Shown here piece by piece: positions 14,826-24,123 of a DNA stretch of 60,144 nucleotides. The position numbers and the translations under genes are program-made. Source of the stretch: Alangreenwoodia sp964438605 (GTDB lineage: Bacteria; Bacillota; Clostridia; Peptostreptococcales; Anaerovoracaceae). Location: contig CAYTKT010000008.1 of the NCBI GenBank assembly GCA_964438605.1, positions 1 through 60,144 on the forward strand. Reading direction: 5' to 3'. Positions within the stretch are counted from its first letter, which is position 1. Each line of letters opens with the position of its first letter. A model generated the notes under the pieces. It was not told where the DNA came from, did not search any database, and saw only the letters and a program-made list of their open reading frames with translations.

Positions 14826-17800
14826 ATGGCTGGTTCAGATAAGAAAAAAAAGAGTGCGCCCGCCGATGGCAAAAGCAGTGGGACGAAGAAAAGCTCCGGT
14901 AAGACAGGCGGCTCTAAAGTTGAGAAAAACGGAAAATCATCTGCTGCGGCACGGAAAACGTCGCAGGGAGCCTCGTCGAAGTCTGCGCAGCGTCAGGCGG
15001 CCGGTAAAACGGCGTCAGGCACGGGCGCAGGCGGTTTCCGGCTGAAAGAGGAGGTCATGTCTGTCATTTTGATTGCCGCCGGCGTTTTTCTCGCGGTTTC
15101 CGTTATGACGTCGGCCACAGGGCAGTTCGGCGCTGTTTTGTCGTATGTTTTAAAAGGACTTTTCGGTATCGGCGCATATATTCTTCCGTTTTATATTATC
15201 CTTTACGCGTTGCTCGTTTTAATGAAAAAAATGGCAAGAATAAATGGAAGAAGTATATTTTTTTTGATTTTAATGTACATAGATATGGTGACTGTAAATT
15301 CGGTCAGATTTTCTGAACTGACAGAACAGAGCTTCAGTCTGGAATTTATTAAGCAAATGTATCGAACAGGCGTCGAACTCAAGAGCGCGGGAGCGGTCGG
15401 TATGACTGTAGACTGGGCGGCAGAGCGGGCGATTGGCTCGGTAGGACTGCTTATCGTTTGTGCGGCTGTTTTCATCGTGTCGCTGATGCTGTTGATCAAT
15501 ACGCCAATTTCGTCGTTTTTTGATGCCAGACGTGAGAAGAAGTATCAGAATGCGCTGGCAAGGGAAGCGCAGCGGGAGGAAGATCAGGCGCGGGAGAGTG
15601 AGCGCAGGCAGATGCAGGAGGTGATTCGTCAGGAAAAGGCGGAAAACGGGCGCGAAATGGAGCGGAAACGGTCCGAGCGTGCGGGCCTTGAAGATTCGTT
15701 CGGTGATGCGGAAGATGAATTCGGACGGCTCAGGATCAGGAATACGGAGTTTTTCCGTAGCGAAGCGGAGGCGAACGGCGGACAGCAGAGTAAAAATCAA
15801 GAACATATTCTGGAATATATGAATACGGATGATCTGTTTGACACTTATACGGTGATTGAGAACGACGAGGAAAAACCGCAGGCGTTTTCATCGTATAAGG
15901 AGATTGCGGCCGGAGAGGAAAAAGAAACTGTTTCGGGCAGAGACAGCAGGGAACGCAGAGGCGAATCCGGCGCGGAGGCCGCATCGGGTTCGGCAGGTTC
16001 GACTGATGCGGAATCGACGAAAAAGGAAAGTGCATTTTCGATTCTGCGCAGGAAGGCGGCCGCAGGATTTGCCGCACGGAGCGGATCTCAGGCAACTCAG
16101 GCAACAGACAATCAGGCGGCATCTGACGCAGGGTTGGAAACAGAACAGGATGCGGGGAAAAACGGCGGCGAAGATGGCGGGAGCGGCGCGGCCGACGCAA
16201 GTTCGGCCGCGCCGCAGGTATCCCCGATGATGAAGACACAAGCGCAGGCCGTGATCGCCGCAGGCGCCGCCGAGGTGGCAAGCCAGGCGGATCAGACACC
16301 CGACAAAAAACAGTATAGACTGCCGCCGTTAAGCCTGTTAAACGAGCCGAAAAAGCAGGCAAATAGGAATCTCGAATTTGAACTTGCAATGAAAGCCCAG
16401 AAACTGGAAAACGTTCTTCATGATTTCGGCGTCAGCGCGCGTGTGATCGATGTGAAAAAAGGGCCTTCCGTGACGCGCTACGAAATCCAGCCGGATACGG
16501 GCGTCAAGGTCAGCAGTATCGTTCGCCTGACTGACGACATTGCGCTGAATCTTGAAGCCAAAAGTCTGCGGATTGAAGCGCCGATTCCGGGAAAAGCGGC
16601 CATCGGCATCGAAATCGAAAACGAAAATACATCGCTCGTTACGCTGCGTGAAATGATTGAATCAGATAATTTCCAGAAAGCGGAATCCAAGATCAGCTTT
16701 GTCGTCGGCATGGACATCGCCGGAAATTGCGTTGTAGGCGATTTAAAAACAATGCCACATCTGTTGATTGCAGGGTCCACAGGCTCAGGCAAGAGTGTCT
16801 GTATCAATTCCATCATTATGAGCATTCTGTACAAATCGACGCCTGATGAGGTGAGGCTGATTCTGATCGACCCGAAGGTAGTGGAGCTTGGAAATTACAA
16901 TGGGATTCCCCATATGCTGATTCCGGTCATTACAGACCCGTCCAAGGCTGCGGCAGCGCTTGCGTGGGCCGTTCAGGAGATGAACGACAGGTATAAAAAG
17001 TTCGCAGAAACCGGAGTAAGAGATTTGCAATCGTATAATACGAAAAGGGAACGCGAGGGTCAGCCTGAAAGCGTGCTGCCGCAGATCGTTATCATCATCG
17101 ATGAGCTGGCCGACCTGATGATGGCTGCGCCCTCTCAGGTGGAAGAAGCGATATGCCGTCTCGCGCAGCTTGCGAGAGCTGCGGGAATGCATCTGATTGT
17201 TGCAACACAGCGTCCGTCAGTCGATATTGTAACCGGGCTGATTAAGGCGAATATTCCGTCGAGGATTGCTTTTGCTGTGTCGTCGCAGTTCGATTCGAGG
17301 ACGATTCTTGACCGTTCCGGCGCTGAAAAGCTCGTCGGAAGAGGGGACATGCTGTTTAGTCCGATCGGAAAGCCGCAGCCTGAACGGCTTCAGGGACCGT
17401 TTGTAACTGATGATGAGGTGGCAGCCGTCATAGATTTCTGGAAAGCACAGGCCGAAAAAAACGAGGGCGAAAAAGCGAAAAAGATTATGGAATCTATTGA
17501 CACGGTAAAGATTGAAACATCAAATGACGAGGGGGAAGATGAACTGCTGGACGATGCGATTGAGCTTGTAGTTAACGCTGAGCAGGCTTCAGCCTCTATG
17601 CTTCAGCGCAGGTTTCGCATCGGATACAACCGCGCGGGCCGGCTGATCGATATTATGGAATCACGCGGCATTATCGGGCCGAGCGAGGGCAGCAAGCCGC
17701 GTCGTGTTTTGATTTCAAAAGACGAGTATTACGGCAGTGAAGCGGAGAATAGCGAAAGCAGGAGTGAAAACGGAACGCTGTCAGCAGAAAAGAACGGTAC

Positions 17801-17906
17801 GGCGTCCGGCAGTGAGCGGGACAAGACGCTTCAGGCAGATCTGACGGCAGATATGGACCGGCCGGATCAGCCGCTTTTCACTGAAATTATAGGGGAAAAT
17901 TCATAG
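14826..17906 (+). CDS. ftsK: FtsK/SpoIIIE DNA translocase
   Basis: This 1026-residue membrane-anchored motor pumps DNA across the division or sporulation septum. A basic, Ser/Ala/Lys-rich N-terminus (1-75) precedes four membrane helices (about 77-230), then a charged linker rich in Glu, Gln and Ala (about 235-500). The alpha and beta motor domains follow, with Walker A AGSTGSGKS and Walker B VIIIDELADL. The C-terminal gamma winged helix (about 910-980; ASMLQRRFRIGYNRAGRLI) would read polarity sequences. The long linker is about 200 residues longer than in B. subtilis SpoIIIE. ACGGAGG supports the ATG. FtsK and SpoIIIE cannot be told apart here. Confidence 0.94.
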   Translation: MAGSDKKKKSAPADGKSSGTKKSSGKTGGSKVEKNGKSSAAARKTSQGASSKSAQRQAAGKTASGTGAGGFRLKEEVMSVILIAAGVFLAVSVMTSATGQFGAVLSYVLKGLFGIGAYILPFYIILYALLVLMKKMARINGRSIFFLILMYIDMVTVNSVRFSELTEQSFSLEFIKQMYRTGVELKSAGAVGMTVDWAAERAIGSVGLLIVCAAVFIVSLMLLINTPISSFFDARREKKYQNALAREAQREEDQARESERRQMQEVIRQEKAENGREMERKRSERAGLEDSFGDAEDEFGRLRIRNTEFFRSEAEANGGQQSKNQEHILEYMNTDDLFDTYTVIENDEEKPQAFSSYKEIAAGEEKETVSGRDSRERRGESGAEAASGSAGSTDAESTKKESAFSILRRKAAAGFAARSGSQATQATDNQAASDAGLETEQDAGKNGGEDGGSGAADASSAAPQVSPMMKTQAQAVIAAGAAEVASQADQTPDKKQYRLPPLSLLNEPKKQANRNLEFELAMKAQKLENVLHDFGVSARVIDVKKGPSVTRYEIQPDTGVKVSSIVRLTDDIALNLEAKSLRIEAPIPGKAAIGIEIENENTSLVTLREMIESDNFQKAESKISFVVGMDIAGNCVVGDLKTMPHLLIAGSTGSGKSVCINSIIMSILYKSTPDEVRLILIDPKVVELGNYNGIPHMLIPVITDPSKAAAALAWAVQEMNDRYKKFAETGVRDLQSYNTKREREGQPESVLPQIVIIIDELADLMMAAPSQVEEAICRLAQLARAAGMHLIVATQRPSVDIVTGLIKANIPSRIAFAVSSQFDSRTILDRSGAEKLVGRGDMLFSPIGKPQPERLQGPFVTDDEVAAVIDFWKAQAEKNEGEKAKKIMESIDTVKIETSNDEGEDELLDDAIELVVNAEQASASMLQRRFRIGYNRAGRLIDIMESRGIIGPSEGSKPRRVLISKDEYYGSEAENSESRSENGTLSAEKNGTASGSERDKTLQADLTADMDRPDQPLFTEIIGENS

Positions 17907-17907
17907 T

Positions 17908-19224
17908 ATGAAGATATTTATTGATACGCTTGGATGTTCAAAGAATACGGTTGATTCCGAGAACGCGGCCGCGCTGTTCGAAGCGCGCGGCCACAGTCTG
18001 ACGGCGGACCCTGCCGACGCCGACGCGATTATCGTCAATACCTGCGGGTTTATCAACGACGCTAAGGAAGAATCTATCGATACGATTCTCGAAATGGCCG
18101 AATATAAGAAAAACGGCGCGATTCTGGTCGCTTCAGGCTGTCTGACGCAGAGATACGCCGACGAACTGTTTCAAGAAATTCCCGAAATTGACATTCTCGT
18201 GGGTGTCAACGAATACGGGCGTCTGCCTGAAATTCTGGAGAAATTCGCGTCGGAAAAGGAGCGCATTTCCGTCACAGGAACGGCTCAGGCGAACTACTGT
18301 GAGCTTCCGGCACGAAAATTGGAACCGGGCGCCTATTATTCTTATCTCAAAATCGCCGAGGGCTGCAATAACGTCTGCTCTTACTGCGTCATTCCGTCCA
18401 TCCGCGGCCATTACCGCAGCCGGCAGATGGAGGATATTCTGGACGAGGCCGAATTTCTCGCGTCAGCGGGCTGCACGGAGTTGATTCTGATTGCCCAGGA
18501 CCTGACGTCATATGGCATTGATCTTTACGGTGACCGCGTGCTGCCTGAGCTTTTACACAGACTTTGCAGAATCGGCGGCATCCGCTGGATCAGACTGCTG
18601 TATTGTTATGAGGACGAGATTACAGACGAACTCATTGATACGATTCGTGATGAAGAGAAAATCTGCAAATATATTGACATTCCGCTGCAGCATATCAATG
18701 ATGATATTCTTCGTGCGATGAACAGAAAATCGACGTCGTCTTCCATCCGGCGGACGATTCAGCGTCTGCGCCGTGAAATTCCCGGAATTCACATCAGAAC
18801 CACGTTTATTTCCGGATTTCCGGGAGAGTCCGAAGCTGCGTTTGAAGAACTCGAAAATTTTATTGAAGAAACGAGATTTGACAGAATGGGTGTTTTCGCG
18901 TATTCTCAGGAAGAAAACACGCCGGCAGCCGGACTGCCAGACCAGATTGGCGAGGAGGTCCGGCAGCAGCGAAGAGACAGTCTGATGGAGCTTCAGCAGT
19001 CGATCTCTTTGGAAAATAATCTCGCAAAAGTGGGTCAGACGTTTGATGTCGTCGTCGAGGAAAAGGAAGAAGAAAATACGTATATCGGACGGACGCAGTA
19101 CGATGCGCCTGAAATTGACAACGGCATTATTTTTACATCTGAAAGAGAATTGCAGACAGGTGAGTATGTCCGCGTCGAAATCACAGATGCGTTTGATTAT
19201 GATCTGGTGGGAGTATGCATTTAA
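17908..19224 (+). CDS. rimO: Ribosomal protein S12 methylthiotransferase RimO
   Basis: This 438-residue radical SAM enzyme methylthiolates an aspartate of ribosomal protein S12. The UPF0004 domain opens with DTLGCSKNTVDSE and has the other cluster cysteines in NTCGF and ASGCLTQRY. The radical SAM CxxxCxxC motif is CNNVCSYC. A TRAM domain closes the protein (about 375-438). The LGCSKNxVDSE signature distinguishes RimO from MiaB. It starts one base after the ftsK stop, so the two are co-transcribed, an order common in Clostridia, and pgsA follows. Confidence 0.95.
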   Translation: MKIFIDTLGCSKNTVDSENAAALFEARGHSLTADPADADAIIVNTCGFINDAKEESIDTILEMAEYKKNGAILVASGCLTQRYADELFQEIPEIDILVGVNEYGRLPEILEKFASEKERISVTGTAQANYCELPARKLEPGAYYSYLKIAEGCNNVCSYCVIPSIRGHYRSRQMEDILDEAEFLASAGCTELILIAQDLTSYGIDLYGDRVLPELLHRLCRIGGIRWIRLLYCYEDEITDELIDTIRDEEKICKYIDIPLQHINDDILRAMNRKSTSSSIRRTIQRLRREIPGIHIRTTFISGFPGESEAAFEELENFIEETRFDRMGVFAYSQEENTPAAGLPDQIGEEVRQQRRDSLMELQQSISLENNLAKVGQTFDVVVEEKEEENTYIGRTQYDAPEIDNGIIFTSERELQTGEYVRVEITDAFDYDLVGVCI

Positions 19225-19658
19225 GAGTTTCTCGAAAGGGCCGGTCTGTGGAAAAACATGTTTGAAAGCCGCAATCCACCGGACATCGGCGTCCGTTTCT
19301 CGGAAGGTCAGCCCGTTGGAGGAACCTGTTTCTCTGAAACTTGACAAGAGTCTTAAAAACGCTGCGGCATGTGCGGCTAAAATATGCGCGGCAGTCTGTC
19401 CATCTCTTTGAGAAGGGCTAAACTCGGAGGCTATTGAATCTATATTTTCTATAAAAAATTATGGTAAACTTTTGATCCGATAAAATCCGGAAAAAGCAAA
19501 TAAGTTCATAATAAAGATATTGGAGTTAAAAGGGATGCTGCATACCAGCCAGACACAATATTTCGTTTTGAAAACACATGTATTTGTACCGGCGTTGTCT
19601 CCAATATTTTTGTAAATAAATCAATTAGTATCGTTAAAAAAGTGGGGTGAAAACGGAG
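19225..19658. other. Intergenic stretch between rimO and pgsA
   Basis: No gene is recognised. A possible promoter-like TTGAAT (about 19433) with an AT-rich region downstream could serve pgsA, but the -10 is unclear. The frame overlapping the rimO end (19043-19411) is a shadow. Confidence 0.4.
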
Positions 19659-20189
19659 ATGAATCTTCCAAATAAACTGACGACGATGCGGATGGCGTTA
19701 GTTCCCGTATTTATCGTTGTTTATCTTCTTGGCTGGCATTACACGTCTGCCGTCATATTTGCGGCGGCATCGCTGACGGATTTCCTCGATGGATATTTGG
19801 CGAGAAAAAATAATCTGGTGACGAATTTTGGGAAAATCATGGACCCGTTGGCTGACAAACTGCTCGTCACGTCGGCTTTTGTCTGCATGGTTCAGACTGG
19901 TGTCGTGCCGGCATGGATGGTCATTGTCATTCTCGCGCGTGAATTTGCGATTACGGGTTTGCGTTCCGTGGCAGCCAGCGAAGGGATTGTGATTGCGGCA
20001 GCCTGGTCGGGCAAGGTCAAGACAGTTACCCAGATGATCGCGATTATTTTCCTGCTGATCGACAACTGGCCGTTTTCTCTTATCCACATTCCCTTTGCGC
20101 ATATCATGCTCTGGATTGCCGTGATTATGACGGTTTATTCCGGTGTGGAATATATTTATCATAGCCGTGAACTCTTCCGTTCGCGGTGA
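19659..20189 (+). CDS. pgsA: CDP-diacylglycerol-glycerol-3-phosphate 3-phosphatidyltransferase
   Basis: This 176-residue membrane enzyme makes phosphatidylglycerol phosphate. The CDP-alcohol phosphotransferase motif DGxxAR...GxxxDxxxD is intact: DFLDGYLARKN, then FGKIMDPLADKLL. The membrane helices and length fit PgsA. I prefer ATG 19659, which has GGGGTG about 9 bases upstream, over GTG 19647, which overlaps that site. The order rimO-pgsA-cinA-recA is conserved in Firmicutes and supports the call. Confidence 0.94.
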   Translation: MNLPNKLTTMRMALVPVFIVVYLLGWHYTSAVIFAAASLTDFLDGYLARKNNLVTNFGKIMDPLADKLLVTSAFVCMVQTGVVPAWMVIVILAREFAITGLRSVAASEGIVIAAAWSGKVKTVTQMIAIIFLLIDNWPFSLIHIPFAHIMLWIAVIMTVYSGVEYIYHSRELFRSR

Positions 20190-20201
20190 AGTACCGTAAA
20201 A

Positions 20202-20279
20202 ATGCGGTCAAACTCAGTGGCAACGCGGCAAGATGGCAAAGTGCTGTTCAATACGATGCAGATGCGGTCAAACTCGGTG
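20202..20279. repeat. Imperfect 60-bp-spaced direct repeat downstream of pgsA
   Basis: ATGCGGTCAAACTCRGTG occurs at 20202-20219 and 20262-20279 (17 of 18 identical). The rest of 20190-20460 is built of related fragments such as GCGGCAAGATG, GCTGTTCAATACG, AAATGCAGTGCAAATG and ACGCGGTGCGG. The block has no coding frame on either strand that I would defend and looks like degenerating repeat DNA. Confidence 0.6.
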
Positions 20280-20536
20280 CAGATACTGTAAAATGCTGCT
20301 AAATGCAGTGCAAATGAGATAAAATACTGCAAGTAGAATATTGTTAAAATTGTTAAAGGTAATATAAATAAAGTAATAAAACACGGTAAGATATGGAATA
20401 CGGCGAAATGCAGCAAAGCACGGGAAATGCTGTATAACGCGGTGCGGACGCGGCTTCAGAATTTTAAGGCGTGAAACTTATTGTTTGAAAATTAAAATAT
20501 TTAGATAGATAAAATATAGGCAGGTGACAACGAATT

Positions 20537-21790
20537 ATGAAATCAGCTATCATTTCGGTGGGTACGGAACTTCTCTTTGGCCAGATCGTTAACACGAACG
20601 CGGCTTATCTTTCTTGGGAACTGAACGGGATGGGTGTCGACGTTCTCTATCATTATACTATGGGCGATAATCCGGGCCGTCTTAAACGTATCCTGGAATT
20701 CGCCGGGGAAGACTGCGAATTATTCCTGATTACGGGCGGCCTTGGACCGACGGAGGATGATCTGACGAAGGAGACACTCTGTGAGTTTTTAGGAGAATCT
20801 CTGATTCTTCATGAACCGACGATGGAACGAATGAACAGCTTTTTCCAGCGTGTCGACGCAAAAATGACGGAAAATAATCTTAAGCAGGCCCTCGTGCCGG
20901 AACATGCCGTCATATTCAGCAATACAAATGGAATGGCTCCGGGGTTTGCGCTCGAAAAGAATGGAAAAATATACATCTGTATGCCCGGAGTTCCCCGGGA
21001 AATGAAGCGGATGTTTGAAAATTCCGTCAAGCCTTATCTGATGCGGCTTGCCGACGCCTATATCGTTTCGCGTTCGCTGAAGGTTTTCGGCATTGGAGAA
21101 TCTATGGTCGAAACGATGATTCTCGATTTTGTAGACGGCCAGACTGACCCGACGATTGCTACTTACGCGAAAGAGAGCGAGGTGGAAATCAGGATTACGT
21201 CAAAACGGCGCAGAAAACAGGAAGCTGTTGCTGCCGTAGATGAAATGGCGGAAAAGGTGAGATCTGTTATCGGAGACAATGTTTACAGCATGAAGGGGGA
21301 AGAAATTTTTCATGCCGTAGGCAGTCTGCTGATTGAAAAAGGGATAACACTGTCGCTTTGCGAGACGGCAACAGGTGGAAATATCGCATCGCTGCTCAGC
21401 CGCCAGCCCGGAATTTCCGCCGTGCTCAACCGTTCGCTGGTTGTTCCGGCAGAAACTGCACAGATTGACGAGCTGGGAATTTCACGCACAACGCTTGACG
21501 ATGAGACGATTTGCAGCGAAAAGGCTGTCAGTGAGCTGGCGGAAAGGCTGCAGAAAAAGACAGGAAGCCGCCTGTGCGTCGCCGTTACGGGAAATGCCGG
21601 CCCTGATTATTGTGACGGAATAGAGCCAGGTACGTTTTTTGTCGGAATTCTGTTTGACGGGCAGATGACGGTACGCCGTTATTATAAGAATGTCAAAGAT
21701 TTGAACATGAGCATTGATTTTATGTCACGCTGCGTTTTAAATCTGATCAATCTGGTCATCAAAGGCTGTGAAGTTCCGCTGAAAATCTGA
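20537..21790 (+). CDS. cinA: CinA-family protein with a degenerate C-terminal deamidase domain
   Basis: This 417-residue protein has an N-terminal MoCF/COG1058 domain (about 1-250; SVGTELLFGQIVNTN, TGGLGPTEDDLT), associated with ADP-ribose pyrophosphatase activity in some homologues, and a C-terminal CinA/PncC domain (about 255-410). In NMN deamidases the C-terminal region carries ESCTGG and a GSS...YSNEAK segment with catalytic Ser and Lys. Here these read ETATGG and GIS...VPAETAQ: the Ser is kept, the Lys is Gln and the Tyr is gone. The deamidase domain may be inactive. The gene is placed directly before recA as in many Firmicutes. Confidence 0.9.
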   Translation: MKSAIISVGTELLFGQIVNTNAAYLSWELNGMGVDVLYHYTMGDNPGRLKRILEFAGEDCELFLITGGLGPTEDDLTKETLCEFLGESLILHEPTMERMNSFFQRVDAKMTENNLKQALVPEHAVIFSNTNGMAPGFALEKNGKIYICMPGVPREMKRMFENSVKPYLMRLADAYIVSRSLKVFGIGESMVETMILDFVDGQTDPTIATYAKESEVEIRITSKRRRKQEAVAAVDEMAEKVRSVIGDNVYSMKGEEIFHAVGSLLIEKGITLSLCETATGGNIASLLSRQPGISAVLNRSLVVPAETAQIDELGISRTTLDDETICSEKAVSELAERLQKKTGSRLCVAVTGNAGPDYCDGIEPGTFFVGILFDGQMTVRRYYKNVKDLNMSIDFMSRCVLNLINLVIKGCEVPLKI

Positions 21791-21901
21791 GAAATGTCTT
21801 TTTGTTCCCGTAGCTGAGATTTTTCCGTTCTGATCATCTATATCGTTTATCATGACGGGGCTGTGTTTTGTACGGGAGCCGCTTGCAGCTCTGAATCGTA
21901 T

Positions 21902-21945
21902 AAAGGGCGTGCCGCGTTATTTTTCAAGCACAGCGCCCTTTTTCT
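21902..21945 (+). terminator. Terminator after cinA
   Basis: AAAGGGCG (21902-21909) pairs with CGCCCTTT (21934-21941), with an inner TGC/GCA pair and a T-run to about 21943. It separates cinA from recA, which has its own promoters. Confidence 0.65.
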
Positions 21946-22081
21946 CAGTTATTGGAACAGTTGGATTGTCAATAGCTCGTGATGGATTCCGTTTTGTGTT
22001 TTTTGCATGGCAAGCAAGCTTTAGCGATAAAAAAGCAAAACTCATTATGCCTGCTTTTTACGAAAAAATGAGTTACATATA

Positions 22082-22110
22082 TTTACATTTTAGAGAAAAT
22101 GTGATATACT
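22082..22110 (+). promoter_or_regulatory. Upstream promoter of recA
   Basis: TTTACA (22082-22087) and TATACT (22105-22110) are separated by 17 bases, a good sigma-A promoter. It would give a leader of about 140 bases that includes the second promoter and the LexA-type box. Confidence 0.65.
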
Positions 22111-22179
22111 ATAGACGATAAGAGCGGCGGACATGGCCTGAGAAATATTTTTCTTTAATAAACTTGGAGGGAAAAAGCC

Positions 22180-22227
22180 TTGACCGCGACAGAAAAAGAA
22201 GTTATTATAAAATAAGAACAAGCGTTC
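22180..22227 (+). promoter_or_regulatory. SOS-controlled recA promoter with LexA-type box
   Basis: TTGACC (22180-22185), 17 bases, then TATTAT (22203-22208) form a second promoter. GAACAAGCGTTC at 22216-22227 fits the Gram-positive LexA box core GAAC-N4-GTTC (consensus CGAACRNRYGTTYC) and sits at the predicted transcription start, where LexA would block initiation. The LexA gene itself is not in this window. The -35 overlaps a possible 11-codon leader frame. Confidence 0.75.
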
Positions 22228-22259
22228 ATTTTAAAAATGAAGCGAAAGGACTTGAAAAT

Positions 22260-23474
22260 ATGGCCACAGGGAATAAATCCGCGAAGACGGTTTTAAGCAG
22301 CTCAAACAGCGCGGAAGAAAAAGAACAGGCATTGGAAGCGGCGCTGAAACAGATTCAAAAGCAGTATGGCAAGGGTGCCATTATGAAGCTTGGTGAAAAC
22401 AGCGGGCTGAATATCGAAACGATCTCTACAGGCTCCGTCAGCCTTGATATCGCTACGGGTGTTTCCGGGATTCCGCGGGGCAGAATTACGGAAATTTACG
22501 GTTCGGAATCCTCAGGCAAAACGACGCTGGCGCTCCACATAGTTGCTGAGGCACAAAAAGGGGGCGGTAGAGCCGCATTTATCGACGCGGAACATGCGCT
22601 TGATCCAGAATACGCGTCAAACCTGGGCGTTGATGTCGATGAACTTCTCGTTTCACAGCCGGACACCGGGGAGCAGGGCCTTGAAATCTGCGAGATGCTT
22701 GTGCGCAGCGGTGCCATTGATGTTATTGTCGTAGACTCCGTAGCGGCTCTCGTTCCGAAGGCCGAAATTCAGGGCGATATGGGCGACAGTCACGTCGGGC
22801 TTCATGCGCGTCTTATGTCACAGGCTCTCAGAAAACTGGCCGGTGCAATCAATAAATCGAATACGTCGGTCATCTTTATCAACCAGCTCAGAGAAAAAGT
22901 CGGTGTTGTGTACGGAAACCCGGAGGTGACAACGGGAGGCCGCGCTCTGAAGTTTTACGCTACGATGCGTCTTGAAGTTAAACGGGTTGAGAGTATTAAA
23001 TCCGGCGATCAGGTTATCGGTAGCAGAACGCGCGTTAAGATCGTGAAGAATAAGGTTGCGCCTCCGTTTAAACAGGCGGAGTTTGATATTATGTACGGTA
23101 AGGGAATTTCAAGAGAAGGAGATACGCTGGACTGCGCCGTGGCACATAATATCGTCAACAAGGCAGGCGCGTGGTACAGTTTTGACGGGAACCGTATCGG
23201 CCAGGGCCGGGAAAATGTAAAAAAATATCTCAGCGAAAATCCGGATGTTCTCGAACGCATTGAGACTTTGCTTATGGATTCTCTTAAATCCTCTGCCGAG
23301 CCATCTGCCGAGGGAGAGCAGGAAAAAGACGAGGGACAGGAGCAAGAACAGGGGGATCAGCAGCAGCCTTATGACGTGTCATCTGACGAAATGGATGAAA
23401 GCGATGTAATCATGTCGGATCCCGCAGATTTTATGCCGATGATCGATCCTGAGACGGGAGAGATCATTAGCTGA
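22260..23474 (+). CDS. recA: Recombinase A
   Basis: RecA, 404 residues from ATG 22260, drives homologous recombination and triggers LexA cleavage. Walker A is GSESSGKTT and Walker B is VIVVDSVAAL; the L2 segment (NQLREKVG...NPEVTTGGRALKFY) is complete. AAAGGA precedes the ATG; a longer frame from 22164 begins in promoter sequence. The C-terminal tail after about residue 340 is unusually long and acidic (Glu, Asp, Gln-rich), ending in PETGEIIS. Such tails restrain DNA binding in other RecA proteins. Regulation by LexA is expected from the box at 22216. Confidence 0.97.
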   Translation: MATGNKSAKTVLSSSNSAEEKEQALEAALKQIQKQYGKGAIMKLGENSGLNIETISTGSVSLDIATGVSGIPRGRITEIYGSESSGKTTLALHIVAEAQKGGGRAAFIDAEHALDPEYASNLGVDVDELLVSQPDTGEQGLEICEMLVRSGAIDVIVVDSVAALVPKAEIQGDMGDSHVGLHARLMSQALRKLAGAINKSNTSVIFINQLREKVGVVYGNPEVTTGGRALKFYATMRLEVKRVESIKSGDQVIGSRTRVKIVKNKVAPPFKQAEFDIMYGKGISREGDTLDCAVAHNIVNKAGAWYSFDGNRIGQGRENVKKYLSENPDVLERIETLLMDSLKSSAEPSAEGEQEKDEGQEQEQGDQQQPYDVSSDEMDESDVIMSDPADFMPMIDPETGEIIS

Positions 23475-23636
23475 TTGCTGTTTTCAAACGAAGCGACTGA
23501 ATCCGGATGGATTGGGTATCAAAAAGCGGATGTCGCTCTGAAACCGGATTAGATTGTTTGTGCGATAAGACCGATTTCGTGGAGACGGGATAAAGACGCC
23601 ATTTATACATAATTTGGAAACTTGAAATAAAAAGAG

Positions 23637-23665
23637 TTGACTTTTATCATTGCACGTAGTACAAT
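23637..23665 (+). promoter_or_regulatory. Promoter of the L21-L27 operon
   Basis: TTGACT (23637-23642) and TACAAT (23660-23665) with a 17-base spacer form a strong sigma-A promoter; the start is expected near 23672. Confidence 0.8.
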
Positions 23666-23671
23666 AATTCG

Positions 23672-23748
23672 GTAAGCCGCGCGGGAAGGGTTTCTAAATG
23701 TCGTAAGACTGCCCTGACGGCGAGTCTGGGAAGAGGAGGTAAAAAGAT
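23672..23748 (+). ncRNA. Probable ribosomal protein L21 leader RNA
   Basis: The roughly 75-base leader has the position and look of the Firmicutes L21 leader, with the segment TGTCGTAAGACTGCCCTGACG and GGGAAGAGGAGGT at the end. Such leaders bind L21 and give autogenous control. I recognise the layout, but I could not align it to the family model. Confidence 0.5.
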
Positions 23749-24060
23749 ATGTACGCAGTTGTGGAAACAGGCGGTAAGCAGTACAGAGTCCAGGAAGGCG
23801 ATGTCATTACCGTTGAAAAGCTTGGCGTAGAAGACGGTGACAAGGTTGTTTTTGACAAGGTTCTCGTAATGGGAGAGGGCGCAGATATCAAGGTTGGCAA
23901 GCCTTACATCGAAGGATGTACCGTAGAAGGCACCGCAATAGAAAGCGGGAAGGGCCCGAAAATAATCATTTTCAAGTACAAGGCAAAGAAAGATTACAGA
24001 AAAAAGAGAGGACACAGACAGCCTTATACTTCTGTCAAGATCGAATCACTCAATATCTAA
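23749..24060 (+). CDS. rplU: 50S ribosomal protein L21
   Basis: This 103-residue protein begins MYAVVETGGKQYRVQEGD, the L21 signature, and contains the basic KAKKDYRKKRGHRQPYT segment that binds 23S rRNA. AGAGGAGG precedes the ATG. It is separated from L27 by only 63 bases, leaving no room for the prp/ysxB protease gene that lies between them in most Firmicutes. Confidence 0.97.
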   Translation: MYAVVETGGKQYRVQEGDVITVEKLGVEDGDKVVFDKVLVMGEGADIKVGKPYIEGCTVEGTAIESGKGPKIIIFKYKAKKDYRKKRGHRQPYTSVKIESLNI

Positions 24061-24123
24061 TCGGTTCTGACAATAATTACGATAATTTATCAAAACGGCA
24101 CAGAATAGAGGAGGTGTGATCTC

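Noticed and set aside
21852..22121. An 89-codon frame between cinA and recA
   Set aside because: It runs through the cinA terminator and the recA promoter, lacks a ribosome binding site, and its translation resembles no protein family.
22180..22215. An 11-codon TTG-initiated leader peptide before recA, preceded by GGAGGG
   Set aside because: It overlaps the -35 and -10 of the second recA promoter, so it could only be made from the upstream promoter; short frames of this kind arise by chance.
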